Origin: Eutypa lata
Taxonomy: Eukaryota > Ascomycota > Sordariomycetes > Xylariales > Diatrypaceae
Assembly: GCA_022661535.1 (NCBI GenBank)
Contig: JAKULF010000003.1
Coordinates: 2,418,001 to 2,482,000 of the forward strand
Direction of reading: 5' to 3'
Length of the DNA stretch: 64,000 nt
In this document: piece by piece, positions 36,080 to 47,100 of the stretch
Layout: the number at the start of each line of letters is the position of its first letter
How positions within the stretch are numbered: the first letter of the stretch is position 1
Program-made: the position numbers and the translations under genes
The notes under the pieces: model-generated
The model's database searches: none
What the model was told of the DNA's origin: nothing
What the model saw: the letters and a program-made list of their open reading frames with translations, nothing else

Positions 36080-37740
36080 ATGATTCGGACTGAAGAGGAA
36101 CTTTTCAAACGGGTAATCCTGAAGCTCAAAGAAGCGTTAGCTGAGGGGGAGATGCATGTGTTTACGGATAATACAGACATGAACTCTATCATGTCGGTCG
36201 TCGACGATAACTTAAAGAAATATAGTTCTAACGAGAAGAGCAAGGCATGGAAATGGCTTCGCAGACTTTCTCAAAGAATAGCTGTTTATGGAGGTGTTCT
36301 TGACGTTCTCGTCCAACATCACCCAGAATACGTTGCCTTGGCTTGGGGAACTTTCAAGCTCCTTTTCATGGTATGTCCCTCTACTATCATATAGCCTAAG
36401 CTGACTGCGAATGGCAGGGTGTACTGAGTCATGAGCAACTTGTTCAACAGCTTGCCAAGGCGTATTACCGTATATTACATGTTCTTCCTGAAGCCGAGCA
36501 GGATTATCTCCTTAATCCAAATGAAACTATGGGAGCACTTATGACGGAGTTGCATATCAAGATCATCGAATTCTCTGGGCGTGCGGTGAGATGGTACACC
36601 GACAGCAAATTAAAACGCGCAATATCATGCCTTGTTCAACCATACAGTCTTCGCTTTAAGGACATTGTCGATAGTATCTCTGAAATAGTCACGAATATTG
36701 AACGACTATCCTCGAATTTGAGCAGGAGAGAACTGAGGCAGGTGAGACTTGAGCAGCAAAAGGTGCATATCGAGGTGCAAAAGACCAATATAGAGACTCG
36801 TGATATCGCCTTACAGGTGAAGAAAATGCTTGAGGGTATGATTTTTTTTCCAGCCCCCAGTAAAATTATGTACTAAATTCTTGAAGAGTCCCAAATATTG
36901 CAGTGCACCGCGACTCTAGACATTATAAACAAGCGTGTGTATGAAATTCAAGTTTCTCAGGCTATCTCGTTTACAAACTCAACCCCGTTGATGGATCCAG
37001 AAAGGTGTCTGGAGCATGTTCGAGTCAGGCGGAACCAACGATATACCAGACAGTCCAGTGGCACAAACTTTATGGCCGATTCTTCCCAGCTCCAAGATTG
37101 GGGGAATGGAGTCACATCTACCCAGCTTCTGGTCCACGGAAACTTCGAATCACGACACGCTACTCGGGATTTCGCAGTTAACGTGATTGAGCTGGTGCAA
37201 GGAGCGGACATCCCAATTATTTGGGCTCTCGACATTGGCGACCAAGAGGGAGATGTCTATACACCCTCCGATATTCTGAAATACCTGATTTCTCAAATTT
37301 TACAGCAGAACAGTCACCTCCTAGACGAACGTTCTGCAGCTTTAAGCCCTATCCGGTTTCAGAACGCTAGGACACTTCGATCTTGGATGGACTTGCTTGT
37401 ATCCGTGTTACAGGGGGTGCCCCAAGTGTTCCTTGTTCTTGACTTGGAAGTTGTAGAGAAATGCCTTACGAGCGAGACTATAGCTTGGCAAGACCTGTTT
37501 CAAGAGCTTTTCTCTAGACTGGCGGATACGAATAGCCAGACAAGAGTCAAGGTTGCCTTCTTAAGTACGAAATCCAGCCACAGAACTGGGCTTGGCAACT
37601 TTGACGAAAGAAACATTCTACGTGTGCCGAGCAATAGGAACGGTGCAGTAAAGAAGCCTTCGTGGAAGGAGTCGAAGGGGTCGAGACACCGCAGTGCAAA
37701 AAACCGACGGGGAAGATTGGCAAAAACGATCCTTGGGTGA
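36080..37740 (+). CDS. DUF7708 protein with P-loop-less NACHT-like half
   Basis: Three exons: 36080-36370, 36418-36835 and 36887-37740 (introns of 47 and 51 bp), giving 520 residues. The N-terminal half (about 30-240) is the DUF7708 helical domain seen at the head of fungal STAND proteins: KAWKWLRRLSQRIAVYGGVL, VALAWGTFKLLFMGVLSHEQ, YRILHVLPEAEQDYL. A coiled stretch follows (RLEQQKVHIEVQKTNIE). The second half resembles a NACHT-like core. Where a P-loop would be it reads LLVHGNFESRHATRDFAV, with no GxxxxGK[S/T]. The would-be Walker B is VFLVLDLEVV, with Leu-Glu after the Asp instead of Asp-Glu. So it probably binds no ATP in the usual way. The tail is very basic (KKPSWKESKGSRHRSAKNRR). It converges on the Zn2Cys6 gene, with about 210 bp between. 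Similar P-loop-less proteins are known in fungi; their function is unknown. Confidence 0.78.
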
Positions 37741-37952
37741 CACTTAAGTAGCTTTGCCATTCGAATTCATGTATTTTCAAGTTCAGGGGTCGGGAAAAAT
37801 GGGACGATGTCCAACTCGACGCGCCAGTGCCTACGTCGTGGATGGTCTACGAGAAACTGAGGATAGCTAGACACGAGCGAGGAAGAACGTAGTTATCATT
37901 AGAATATTTCATTCATGATTCCTTAATGTCACGAAAAAGAAATCATGTAACT

Positions 37953-39259
37953 TCACAGCCTCCCCCCACGACTCACCATCCATTCTTTCATCTGGTCCAT
38001 ACCCATCAAGACTGTCATCAACATCTTCCCATATAAATCAATATCTTGGGGGTTGGCGGCAGCGATGACCTCTGAAATATGCACATTGGTGACCAAGAAT
38101 CGTCTGCGCTGATTCCAAGCTTCGGTAAATTGGACAACATCGCTTGCACCCCAGAGTTGTGCCGATATGGTAAATGTGTGTCGAGTAAAAGTTGGGCCGT
38201 CGCACTGTAGCGATACATCTCCCTGTATGAGGCGGTATACCCGTAGAAAGAAGAAGGCTATGAGGAACGTCCGCCGCGCAGATTCCTGGAATATCCAATT
38301 CGACCAAAAGGTCTGTGCCTCATCGAGGGGAAATAGACTCAATGATGCCGGTTCAGAGTCGGGGTCTGGGAATGAAATGTGTGGAAATAATGCGATAGCT
38401 GCTTCCTCTAGCGCTACCATGTCGCACGCGGCCGACAGTCGTGTAGATGCGTCACTGTGGAACAACCGTAGAATACTGTATAATAGTAGCATGTGTTCGT
38501 GCAAGTAGCCCGAGCGGCTCAGAAGGTAGTTGTTCTACTATCAAGGCCGCGGCACGTGTCGATAGTGTGCGCATAACGAATGACGCGTTAGTGCTATTCC
38601 TTGCCAGATAGAGCGCACAGCAGGCTTGGGCATCCTGCATACAATTCGGCATCTCATCCCGATAGAGGAGCGGATGAGACCAGGGGGTGCTGTTCTCGTA
38701 GACCATACGACGAGGAGCTGAGAGGTACTCTTCTATGCTATATTTCAGTCGAGTTCGAAGTAGCATTGATCGGCGGCGCATCATCTCATCGGAGATAGGC
38801 AGAATGAGGGAGTTTGTTGTTGAAAAGGGGTCGAAAGTGAGGTCTGTGCTTATTGCACTGCTGGTGGGAAGGATATCTCCTAAAGTCATTGGAATCTCTG
38901 ACGACACAAGATTGGCATCTAAAATATCATATGGCACGAACGGGGGCAGAAGTAGCTTAGGTTGACATGACATCTGTACTTGGTTGGGTACGTGGGTGAT
39001 AATATAGTTCATCACCAGCGGCTCAGTGTCTAGGTCAAAAGATTGAGCCAAGGGTTGTGCATCTTGCACGGAGAAGATATCAGGTATATTTCCGTTAGGA
39101 TGCTCGCCCGGGGTACCGACAGAGAGTCCTCCTCTGGGAGCATCGCGTACAAGCCGGCTGTTTCAAATCGCATCTTCGCTTAGACGCTGCGCAGGATGCA
39201 CAAGCTTTGCCCCGTGGTGGTGGATTACCCCTTTCTAAAGAAGAAAGGGACGAATTCAT
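37953..39259 (-). pseudogene. Zn2Cys6 transcription factor gene with two frameshifts
   Basis: From ATG 39259-39257 the frame begins MNSSLSSLERGNPPPRGKAC. It contains a perfect Zn2Cys6 binuclear cluster, CASCAASKRRCDLKQPAC followed by TRCSQRRTLC (CX2CX6CX6CX2CX6C). Right after it (RYPG) the frame meets a stop, and the continuation GEHPNGNIPDIFSVQDAQPL is one base out of phase near 39105-39113. A second one-base change lies near 38506-38512, after SEPLG, where the frame goes on YLHEHMLLLYSILRLFHSDA, the typical helix of the fungal-TF middle region. No GT-AG intron of usable size spans either site. Allowing for two extra bases, the protein is 434 residues and complete to the TGA at 37953. It faces the NmrA-like gene head to head. 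Sequencing error cannot be excluded, since both changes sit at GGGC. Confidence 0.78.
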
Positions 39260-39831
39260 GGTGGGCCTAGTGGTGCTATAGCGTGATAGACCAGCGTACG
39301 TCAGTAGGTATGAAGAGAAGATCTATAGTTGAACGGACACACACATATCTGTTCAATGGAATAAACAGAACCTCCCTGAGCCTCGATAACTGCAGGAGCT
39401 GTGAGACCGTAACAAGCCGACTCCATGTAGGCCTCGATTAGACGAGCTTACCAACAACTGATGGATGACCTTGCATTAGCGGGCGGACCTCCGCCAAATG
39501 TCTCCACTTTGCCGCACCTGCAGCTCGCCCGAAAACATTCCTGTGCTACTACAACGTCGGAGAAGTACTTTTCGTGTTCATGGCCAGTACTTCGTCGTGA
39601 TAGTTCGTATACAGGAACCTATGTGTTACAAAATGTGCCGGCAGCCGAATTAGAAAAATGACAGCCCCTATCTACTTACAGAATAAGAGTTGCCCGCTGA
39701 CCTTAACGGAAGTTCAGTTAGCTAACAATACGCATAAGATATAAATATCTAGTAAAATTCCCCTCAAAAATGAATATCACCTACTAGATCAACTCGTCAT
39801 TTCAACCCTTCTTAGGTATATTAAATTCACA
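39260..39831. other. divergent region between Zn2Cys6 gene and NmrA-like gene
   Basis: 572 bp shared upstream region. The bases just before ATG 39832 are A/C-rich. No gene inside. Confidence 0.5.
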
Positions 39832-40767
39832 ATGACCAAACCAACTATCTTCGTCGTGGCGGCCACCGGAACCCAAGGGGGTGCTGTAGCTCGCCTATCT
39901 ATCAAGCACCAATGGGCTGTTCACGCCACTGCGAGAGACCCTGATTCTATTGCTGCTCGGTCGCTCGCCTCTGTCGGAGTGAGGATTACTCGTGGCGACT
40001 GGGATGACGAGACGGCGTTACAGGAAGGCATAACCGGCTGTAACATGCTATTCCTCAATCTATTCCCGGACTTTGTTGATCAAACGCACGAGCGCAGACA
40101 AGCTCAGCGTATTATACGCATTGCGAGAGATGCCGGCGTCAAGCATGTTGTCTACTCAGGTGCTTTTCCACCAGTGAAAACCCCGTCCATCACCCAGCAT
40201 CAACTGGATTTGTTCCAAAACCACTGGATCACCAAAATGGCAAAGGACAAATCCAAGCTCATGGACGATGTCAAAGAAGCCGGCTTTGATCATTGGACTA
40301 TTCTCCGACCCGGGTTCTTCATGGCAAACTTCGTATTGCCTAAAGCGGCATTCTTCGGGGATATTCATCAGACGGGTGTCTGGTCTCAAGGGTTGCTGCC
40401 GTCGACCCAGGTACCATTGATCGACCACGAAGATATCGCCAAATTCACTGTTGCCGCTTTGGACAATCCGGAGAGATATGGTGGTCAGACCATATGTCTG
40501 GCCGGCGAGTTGCTCACGCCAGACGAGATCGTCAGGTTGATATCTGAGACGAGTGGAAAGAATGTACGGGCAAAGTATTTGTCGGATGAGGAATTTGAGG
40601 AAGCAGTTGCCAAGACCCCGCCTTCGGTTATGCAACTTTTCATGAGGGACATGTCCCAGTGTGTAGACATGGAGGAATTGAAGGACTGGGGCATTCCACT
40701 GGGGGGTTTCAAGGCATTCTTGTCAAGGGAGAAGGGGTCGGTAGACGAAACTTATGCGGCACTATAG
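39832..40767 (+). CDS. NmrA-like NAD(P)-binding protein
   Basis: Intronless, 311 residues, Rossmann-fold protein of the NmrA-like (atypical short-chain dehydrogenase) family. The N-terminal nucleotide-binding loop is FVVAATGTQGGAVARL (7-22), a GxxGxxG variant where the second Gly is replaced (ATGTQGG). NmrA-typical follow-ups are present: AVHATARDPDS, VRITRGDWDDETAL, GVKHVVYSGAF and WTILRPGFFMANF, where the usual catalytic Tyr-x3-Lys of reductases is missing. NmrA in Aspergillus is a redox-sensing repressor of nitrogen regulation, and other members are isoflavone-reductase-like. It is head to head with a Zn2Cys6 gene, which suggests a regulator-target or co-sensor pair, but this is inference. 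Start ATG 39832 gives MTKPTIFVVAA, the expected N-terminus with the first strand at residue 6. Confidence 0.88.
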   Translation: MTKPTIFVVAATGTQGGAVARLSIKHQWAVHATARDPDSIAARSLASVGVRITRGDWDDETALQEGITGCNMLFLNLFPDFVDQTHERRQAQRIIRIARDAGVKHVVYSGAFPPVKTPSITQHQLDLFQNHWITKMAKDKSKLMDDVKEAGFDHWTILRPGFFMANFVLPKAAFFGDIHQTGVWSQGLLPSTQVPLIDHEDIAKFTVAALDNPERYGGQTICLAGELLTPDEIVRLISETSGKNVRAKYLSDEEFEEAVAKTPPSVMQLFMRDMSQCVDMEELKDWGIPLGGFKAFLSREKGSVDETYAAL

Positions 40768-41346
40768 ATCCAAGAACGGTAATTTGGATGATGCAAATAT
40801 GAATAACAGTTGGTCATAAATGCCGTCGACACTTATTTTGTTTATCGGTACTGTAAATAGTGACTTGTTTGATTGGTACAAATTCATGTTTCCTGATGCA
40901 CTCATAGATCAGCATACCACTAACCGTAGTCTGAAAGCTTTACCCTACCCAGAACATTCATATTAGGATTCATAGGTCACATACTCATGATATTGCTAAG
41001 CAAATCCTTTACAGATATGATATTTTAATATCGCTGTACTGAGCAGTTACCCGTGCAGCTGCCCGTGGTCTGATAAGAACAGCTGTATTGCGGTTACGAA
41101 AGATGGTAAGAATAGATACCTACTTACATACCTACTTAGAGAATGCATAATCAACCATCTTATAGGTCATAGAAACTATTATGTGGTTCTAGGACGCGCA
41201 TTCGTCACTGCTGACTGCATAAGCACTTCAAAACCCCCTGGGATGTGGCGCAGTTGATTTGTCTCTCGCATTCGGCTATTAGCGTCATTGTACTAGAGCT
41301 ATGCAGCTCCCTTTTTATGACACGGCAGTCAATATCACTACCTGCA

Positions 41347-41394
41347 CAGACCAATCTCGTCGACCGGCTTCAAAAGATCGACGAGATTAGTCTG
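41347..41394. repeat. 17-bp inverted repeat, 14-bp loop
   Basis: Left arm CAGACCAATCTCGTCGA (41347-41363) and right arm TCGACGAGATTAGTCTG (41378-41394) pair at 16 of 17 positions. It is located 190 bp before the ATG of the lysine-rich gene. Confidence 0.85.
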
Positions 41395-41483
41395 GGTAGG
41401 TAAAGCTGATTCTTATAAAATCTTCCACCTTTCCCGCTTATGGTCTACTATTGGAGGCCTGCTTAGCATGAATTATTTCTAAT

Positions 41484-41500
41484 TATATAAAGGGGGGTTG
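41484..41500 (+). promoter_or_regulatory. TATA box fused to G-run
   Basis: TATATAAAG (41484-41492) continues into GGGGGTTG, 102 bp before ATG 41586. Near-identical in layout to the box at 26780-26803 ahead of the UBA/ankyrin/AAA gene. Confidence 0.6.
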
Positions 41501-41585
41501 AACTGTCTTTTTTAAAAATTTAATTCTTGGTGCTTTACTTTCTGCCATACTCGCCAAAACCAGCTTAGATAAACTTTCTGTTAAG

Positions 41586-43330
41586 ATGGGTAATCTTCCT
41601 ACTTATGAATCGGGTTATGATAAAAACGCCTTCGCCCATAATCCGCCTTATATGAAAACCGTCCCCACAATCGCAACGGCCAGCGCACTACCGAGCGAAT
41701 TGATCAGTGATGAATTCCGCGGGAAAGACACAAGATTTGCTCCAGGTAACTCACATCCCCAGACTACACCGGCGGATAGTGATGGCTCTTTCACAGGGCG
41801 TGGAAAAGACAATTATGTAGACCTTAATGAAGAAGACTGGGCACTCGACGAGATTGTCACTTCTGATGAAGAGGTTAGCGAGGGGCTATATGAGTTGAAC
41901 ACTACATCAGGTTCATCACTACCAGAACCTCAGACACTCACACTCCGGAAGCTACCTTTCCCTGTCATCATCCCTCAGAGACGACCACGAACCAAGTCGA
42001 GAGGTTTCGTAAGGGCATACGCTCCCGTGCTTGAAGAAAGCGGCATCGATCAAGAGACTTTCCTCAAGTTCCTCAGAAACTTCAATTCTGCCGTACAAGC
42101 GTCGCCCATCATCCAGATTGTCAAGCTAGCCTCGGAGGCAGTTAGTCTATATCCTAATACGATCACAGCTGCCGTCTCGCTGGCGGCACAGGTTACCGCG
42201 ACTGTTGCGGGCGATATACAAGGAAGGCGGCGGGGAAATAAATCTCTGGACGACGCCAACCGTAACCTGTTTGGTCCTCGGGGCCTTTATGCCTTGATAG
42301 TTGCGTATGAATATGCCCCCAACCAAAAAGTAAAGATGGGCAGTGAGGAGGTCGATGTTAGTACGAAAGCTATTGCCAAATACCCGATAAAGAATCTTGT
42401 TCAAGACACTCAGACCCACCAGCCAGGGGAAGGGACATATTCTGAACTGGCGCAAAGCTCGGAAAAGTGGAAAGAAAAGGCAAATCAACTGCGGGTTTCG
42501 AGCGGCCGTACCGCAGGAGAGGCTGAGATGCCTGTTGAGTGCGCACCCCTCATCTTCCCGGGACTAGACGATGCGGCTGCCGACACCTATGCCGCCCAGC
42601 TCAAGGAGGGAGACAAGACTAGGATGTTGAGCACTAGCAAGATTACGTCCAAGGTTCAAAGTGCTTCTAACTGGATGGCCGATTATTTCGACCGCAGGGC
42701 CCAGACTGCTTTCGTAAGTTCAATGATGTGGTCCATGTAACACAGTGTCTAATCGACAAAATAATAATTAGGCCCGAAAGAATCCCGACTCGACTCTGGT
42801 CAAGTTGGTACCGGAACTACAAGTCGACCAGCCGTGAGTAATTCCCTTTTACGTCCGCCCACCTTGCGGCCCTTGCTGTAAATCATCCGGTCAAACGCTC
42901 TAACATGACTATTCACAGACAAGGCACTGAGCACCAATGGGAGAAAGCCCAGAAAAAGGAGGCCAGAAAAGAAAGAAAAGAGGCTAAGAAGGAAGCCAAA
43001 GACATAGAGAAATTACATAAGCACCAGATGAAAAGGGAGGCCAGGAGCCTGACAGAAAAAGGTCGGGAAGAAGAAGCCAAGAGAGAGACTAAGTCCCTAG
43101 AGAAATCACTTAAAAAGGGGGATAAAAGGGAAGAGAAGGAAGCCAAGAAGGAAGCCAAGAGAGAAGCTAAGGCTTTGAAGGAGAAACCCAGGAAGAGGCT
43201 GTTGACGGAGGATGTGCTATACTTGATGGTTGTCAACATGCCGAATGAGCAAGAGCTAGATGACGCAAGGCGAGACTTGAAGGATGAGAGAGAGGGGACA
43301 GATGGAGAATACAGAGGTTTGAAAAACTAG
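41586..43330 (+). CDS. fungal protein of unknown function with hydrophobic core and lysine-rich coil
   Basis: Three exons: 41586-42713, 42772-42833 and 42919-43330 (GTAAGT/TTAG, GTGAGT/CACAG), giving 533 residues. The N-terminus (about 1-140) is acidic and disordered, starting MGNLPTYESGYDKNAF. A hydrophobic, probably helical block follows (about 160-212): TFLKFLRNFNSAVQASPIIQ, IVKLASEAVSLYPNTITAAV and SLAAQVTATVAGDIQ. Next is a conserved-looking stretch LFGPRGLYALIVAYEYAP (228-245). The last 130 residues are a highly charged Lys/Glu coil (KKEARKERKEAKKEAKDIEK and repeats). I do not recognise a named family. The amphipathic middle could insert into or bind membranes, a common feature of fungal allorecognition effectors, but that is only a suggestion. 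Its core promoter matches that of the AAA gene at 26.9 kb. Confidence 0.68.
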
Positions 43331-44188
43331 GCGAGCAGTAGTTTTTGGTAAACCCGGATCCGCGGTTTCCAGTATATTTCAGGTTTAAAGGCTAATTTAT
43401 AAGAGCTTTATTAAATTTGCAGTATAATATCTCTAGGTTTGCAGTGATCTCTAGGTAAATGGCTAATATATAATTACCACAACTTATTTTCGCAATTCCT
43501 TTTACAACGTCTTTTATTATGTTAAAGTTTATTTAAACGTATGATTTTAATTAATTTTATAATTTGTTATCCCATTATATTCAGTGTAAAATATGTTATG
43601 TTATGCTATATTATATTACTGTGATAACTCTTTTAAGCAACGAAATTCGATTATAATAGGATTATAGTTAATGGGTTTGATTATATCAATTAAAGGAGAT
43701 GTATATAGTAGCAGACTGGAATTATTTTTAAGCGCTAATTAGCATTTAGGTGGTGGTGGCGGCGTACTTAGGTAGGGATCATTGCAGATTTAGTAAAGCT
43801 CTTTATAAATAGGGGAAGCCTCTTTTTCATTGTAACAATTTCTCACGGCATATACGGCTTTGCGGCAGGGAAACACAAGAATCTCGGTCCATGAATACTA
43901 CGGGATATTTCTTTTTTCAGGTTGAAAGTAATGATTATCCATCATTATCGTAGGCAAAAGTGAGATATAATTTTCTTGTCCACATCGGCCCCCTTCTTCT
44001 TCTTCTTCTTTTTCTCTAATATCATAGGGTTTGATCTACGAACAGGACCCCATCCATTTCCTTCTGTGCCAGACAGTGAAAACTAATAACACAGCCTCGA
44101 GCAACATATAAAACTTCCGAACTAGAACGGTCTTGAACTGATACCTACTTCCGTGACAGGGAAGTCCTTTACCAATTAAGTGCAAGCT
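43331..44188. other. very AT-rich intergenic region
   Basis: About 43380-43760 is the most AT-rich DNA in the window, made of TA/TTA runs and with a partly repeated GTTTGCAGTGATCTCTAGG-like phrase. It looks like an old, C-to-T mutated (RIP-type) remnant, but no transposon protein or terminal repeat can be read. 3' flanks of the two convergent genes are here too. Confidence 0.5.
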
Positions 44189-47100
44189 CTAGGAACCTAG
44201 TTGGGCATTCGTCAACCCCACAGCGTCTGCTCGTATCCACAATGGCATTAATGCCCTAGTATATGTCTCGGGAACGTGGCACTCGCAAAGGTAAGAATCG
44301 CCGACTGGAATGACCCAATGCTGTGGATCAGAGACCAATGAGTTGCAATATGTAACGGATTCTCTGTTCGCAACAAGTTTTCTGTAAAATAAGACCGCTG
44401 ATACCGCTATGGCCCGCTCATTGAGATTGCGTATTCTCGTAGCTGCAGATAAGAGCCGTTGGTAAACGATGACATGTGGCGAATAGGTCATATCCATTAT
44501 AAACGGCAGCAAGTCGACACACTTAGAATGCGATGTGAGTATCAATTCACACAGATTTGAACAGTTCCGAGCAAATAGCCATGGGCGGCATTGACTAGTA
44601 GCGCACATACTAATCAAATCCTTCAAGATGTCCCAGTGAATATCGTGGCCGGGGATAAGATTCTCCACAAGAATGTTGCATAGGTCCACGCCTATCAGAC
44701 AACCCCGTGTATCATTGACCATTGGTTCAGAGTGCCCAGCCGCTATATCAATTGGCGATACTAGGCTTCGAGCTTTCTCGAGAAAGAACCTGAGGTCCTC
44801 TGTTAGATGAACCCCAGACATCAGATCTTTCATAAACGGATGGGAGCTAGTGGAAAATCTTAACTCCCGTAACACGCCAACGATTTTCTGAAATAGCTCG
44901 TCGTATAGCTCAAACTTGAAAATAGGGGGATCAATGGGTAAGTCAGATATCAGCTGGACGCAACACGTCAACATCAGTGGCGAGCGCGATCTTGTCTCTA
45001 TGAGACGTAAACAGCCTTCGATCTTATAGGAGAATGAATTGCTGGTATGCAACAAAGCTTTTTTCCAAGCGGCAATCGCAGCTGAGTCAATCGCAAGTGA
45101 GGTAAGATTCTCATCTTTTGATGCCATCGATTTAGTATCGTATGTTGGAGGTTGGCGACCGACGGTAAACTGGAGAAGTTCGATGTATAGGTCTCTACTG
45201 ATCGAAAGTCCCGGTTCTAGACTGCTCAGGTGCTTTATAGAATGTTTCAGAAGTCGAGTGCAATCCGTAGTCAACTCCATTTCCGCTCTAAGAAAAGCAG
45301 TGTGAGAATTGACGATAGCACATATAAAACCCATTCCCTCTGCTTCCCGATACGACAGATACGTGTCCTTCCACAAGCGCGTTCCTCTAACAACATCAGA
45401 CCTGCACACGAGCTTTTTGAAAAGGGTCCAAAGTTTGGTATGTGTTTCAGTCATTGTTTTCGTATGATGTAGCCAGTAGTCATGGGCATAGCATCGAAAG
45501 TGAAACTGGCGAACCGGGCTCTCTTTATTCAAGCCCCGCTCGGCAGCCAGAACACCTCCAACGTGAATGTCCACATCAGATTTACGTCCCTTCAAGAGCT
45601 CCTCGGCCACTATCCTAGCGATTCTCGAATTTCGAAGTGAAGAGCCTAGTATTCTCGCGGGCGCCTGCTTAGTAGAGAAAGTTGGCAGCGTTTTCGTAGA
45701 AACCTGGGTATTCAGTCCGTCATGGTTGAGATAAGTTACGATGATTGCTCCCATTTCAAAGTTAGCCTCTTGCAGCGTGAACTGATACCTGGAAGTCTGC
45801 TTTGTGTTAGAAGCGACAACCCTAGAATGAGATTCCATTGATGGACGATTGTGATCCAGGACGCCACCCAAGAGAAACTGCTTCACACTGTGATGTATGA
45901 AGTGCAAGGTAGAATGCTCCTCATCGGCATAGACTAGGCTCCCACAACAACCGAGTAGATCCTGTAAATTGTTTATAGAGTTTGATGGGGATAGACTTAT
46001 ATCGCCTGGTTCGACTCCCATTGCGTCGTGGAATTCATTCAATAACAAGGGGCGGATTGAGGCAGACAGGAGTTTGAGAACGCGATCTTGTTGACTTGGG
46101 GCCAGCGCTTTACATCGGTTGAGAATACGCAAGAATATGTCTGGCAAACCGTCTGGGAGGTCCTTAAGCGCTCGTCGTATGGATGCATCTGTCTTCTCCA
46201 GGCATATTGCGTCGATTTGGAGGCGTGCCCATAGGAACCTTCTCATGATATTAACGTCATTAACTTATCATTAGGACGAGCTATGAACACTCACATTCCT
46301 TGAGACCCAGTGTCAAGAGCATCTCTGATCTCTAATATAATGTTAGGGTCACCAACAGACAGCGATCCGTCCTCTAGCTTGGCTAGCAACCGGTCCTCTA
46401 TATATTGCCGGATATCTGGTCGTTTCTCCAGCAGCGAGATACTCCAACGGGATCCTTTCAATTTAGTGGTTTTTTCTGTGGTGAACTCTGCCCCTAAGGG
46501 CTCAGAAAGGCATACGGCTAACCGAATGCATTGTTGAAGTTGTTCGATTGCCCGAAGTAAACTGTTACGTTCTTGAGTGTTGCACTCATCCAATGCGTCA
46601 AGCACAAGAAATACCATGTCTCTTGCGGCAAATGTAGACGACAATAAGTTCAAGATACCATCTTCGTCTAAGTTGCCTTGGACTTTTCTTGTTATCTGAG
46701 ACTTTTCTTCTGTGGGTAACGTCTCAAGAAGTTGGCGGGCAATACTCCCTAATATAGTCCGCGAGTTAAGAGACTTGGGGTTGTCCTCACAGCAAAAGAA
46801 GTAAATTACGGGTGCCGTAGGTCTTCGTAAAACCATATCGTCAACCACGTTAGCTAGTAGCACTGACTTTCCAGAACCGAGCTTGCCTTTGAGGATGAGA
46901 GCCCCAGACCGGGCGCTATCAGCCCAGTCGCGGTATTCTAGCAAGTCGAACATCCATGTGGCATTACCTTGTTTCCTGATCCGGCGCCATGGAGACCGAT
47001 AGTCAAAGGTTGAACACATATCAAGCAATCTCATATGATCGCAAATTATCTGAGCGGATTTCTTCCCGGAAGTCCAGGCATGAATTTCCTGGACCAGTCC

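Larger units (their letters stand above)
40768..41585. other. AT-rich intergenic region with hairpin
   Basis: Holds a strong inverted repeat (41347-41394) and a TATA box (41484-41492), listed separately. No gene. Confidence 0.55.
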
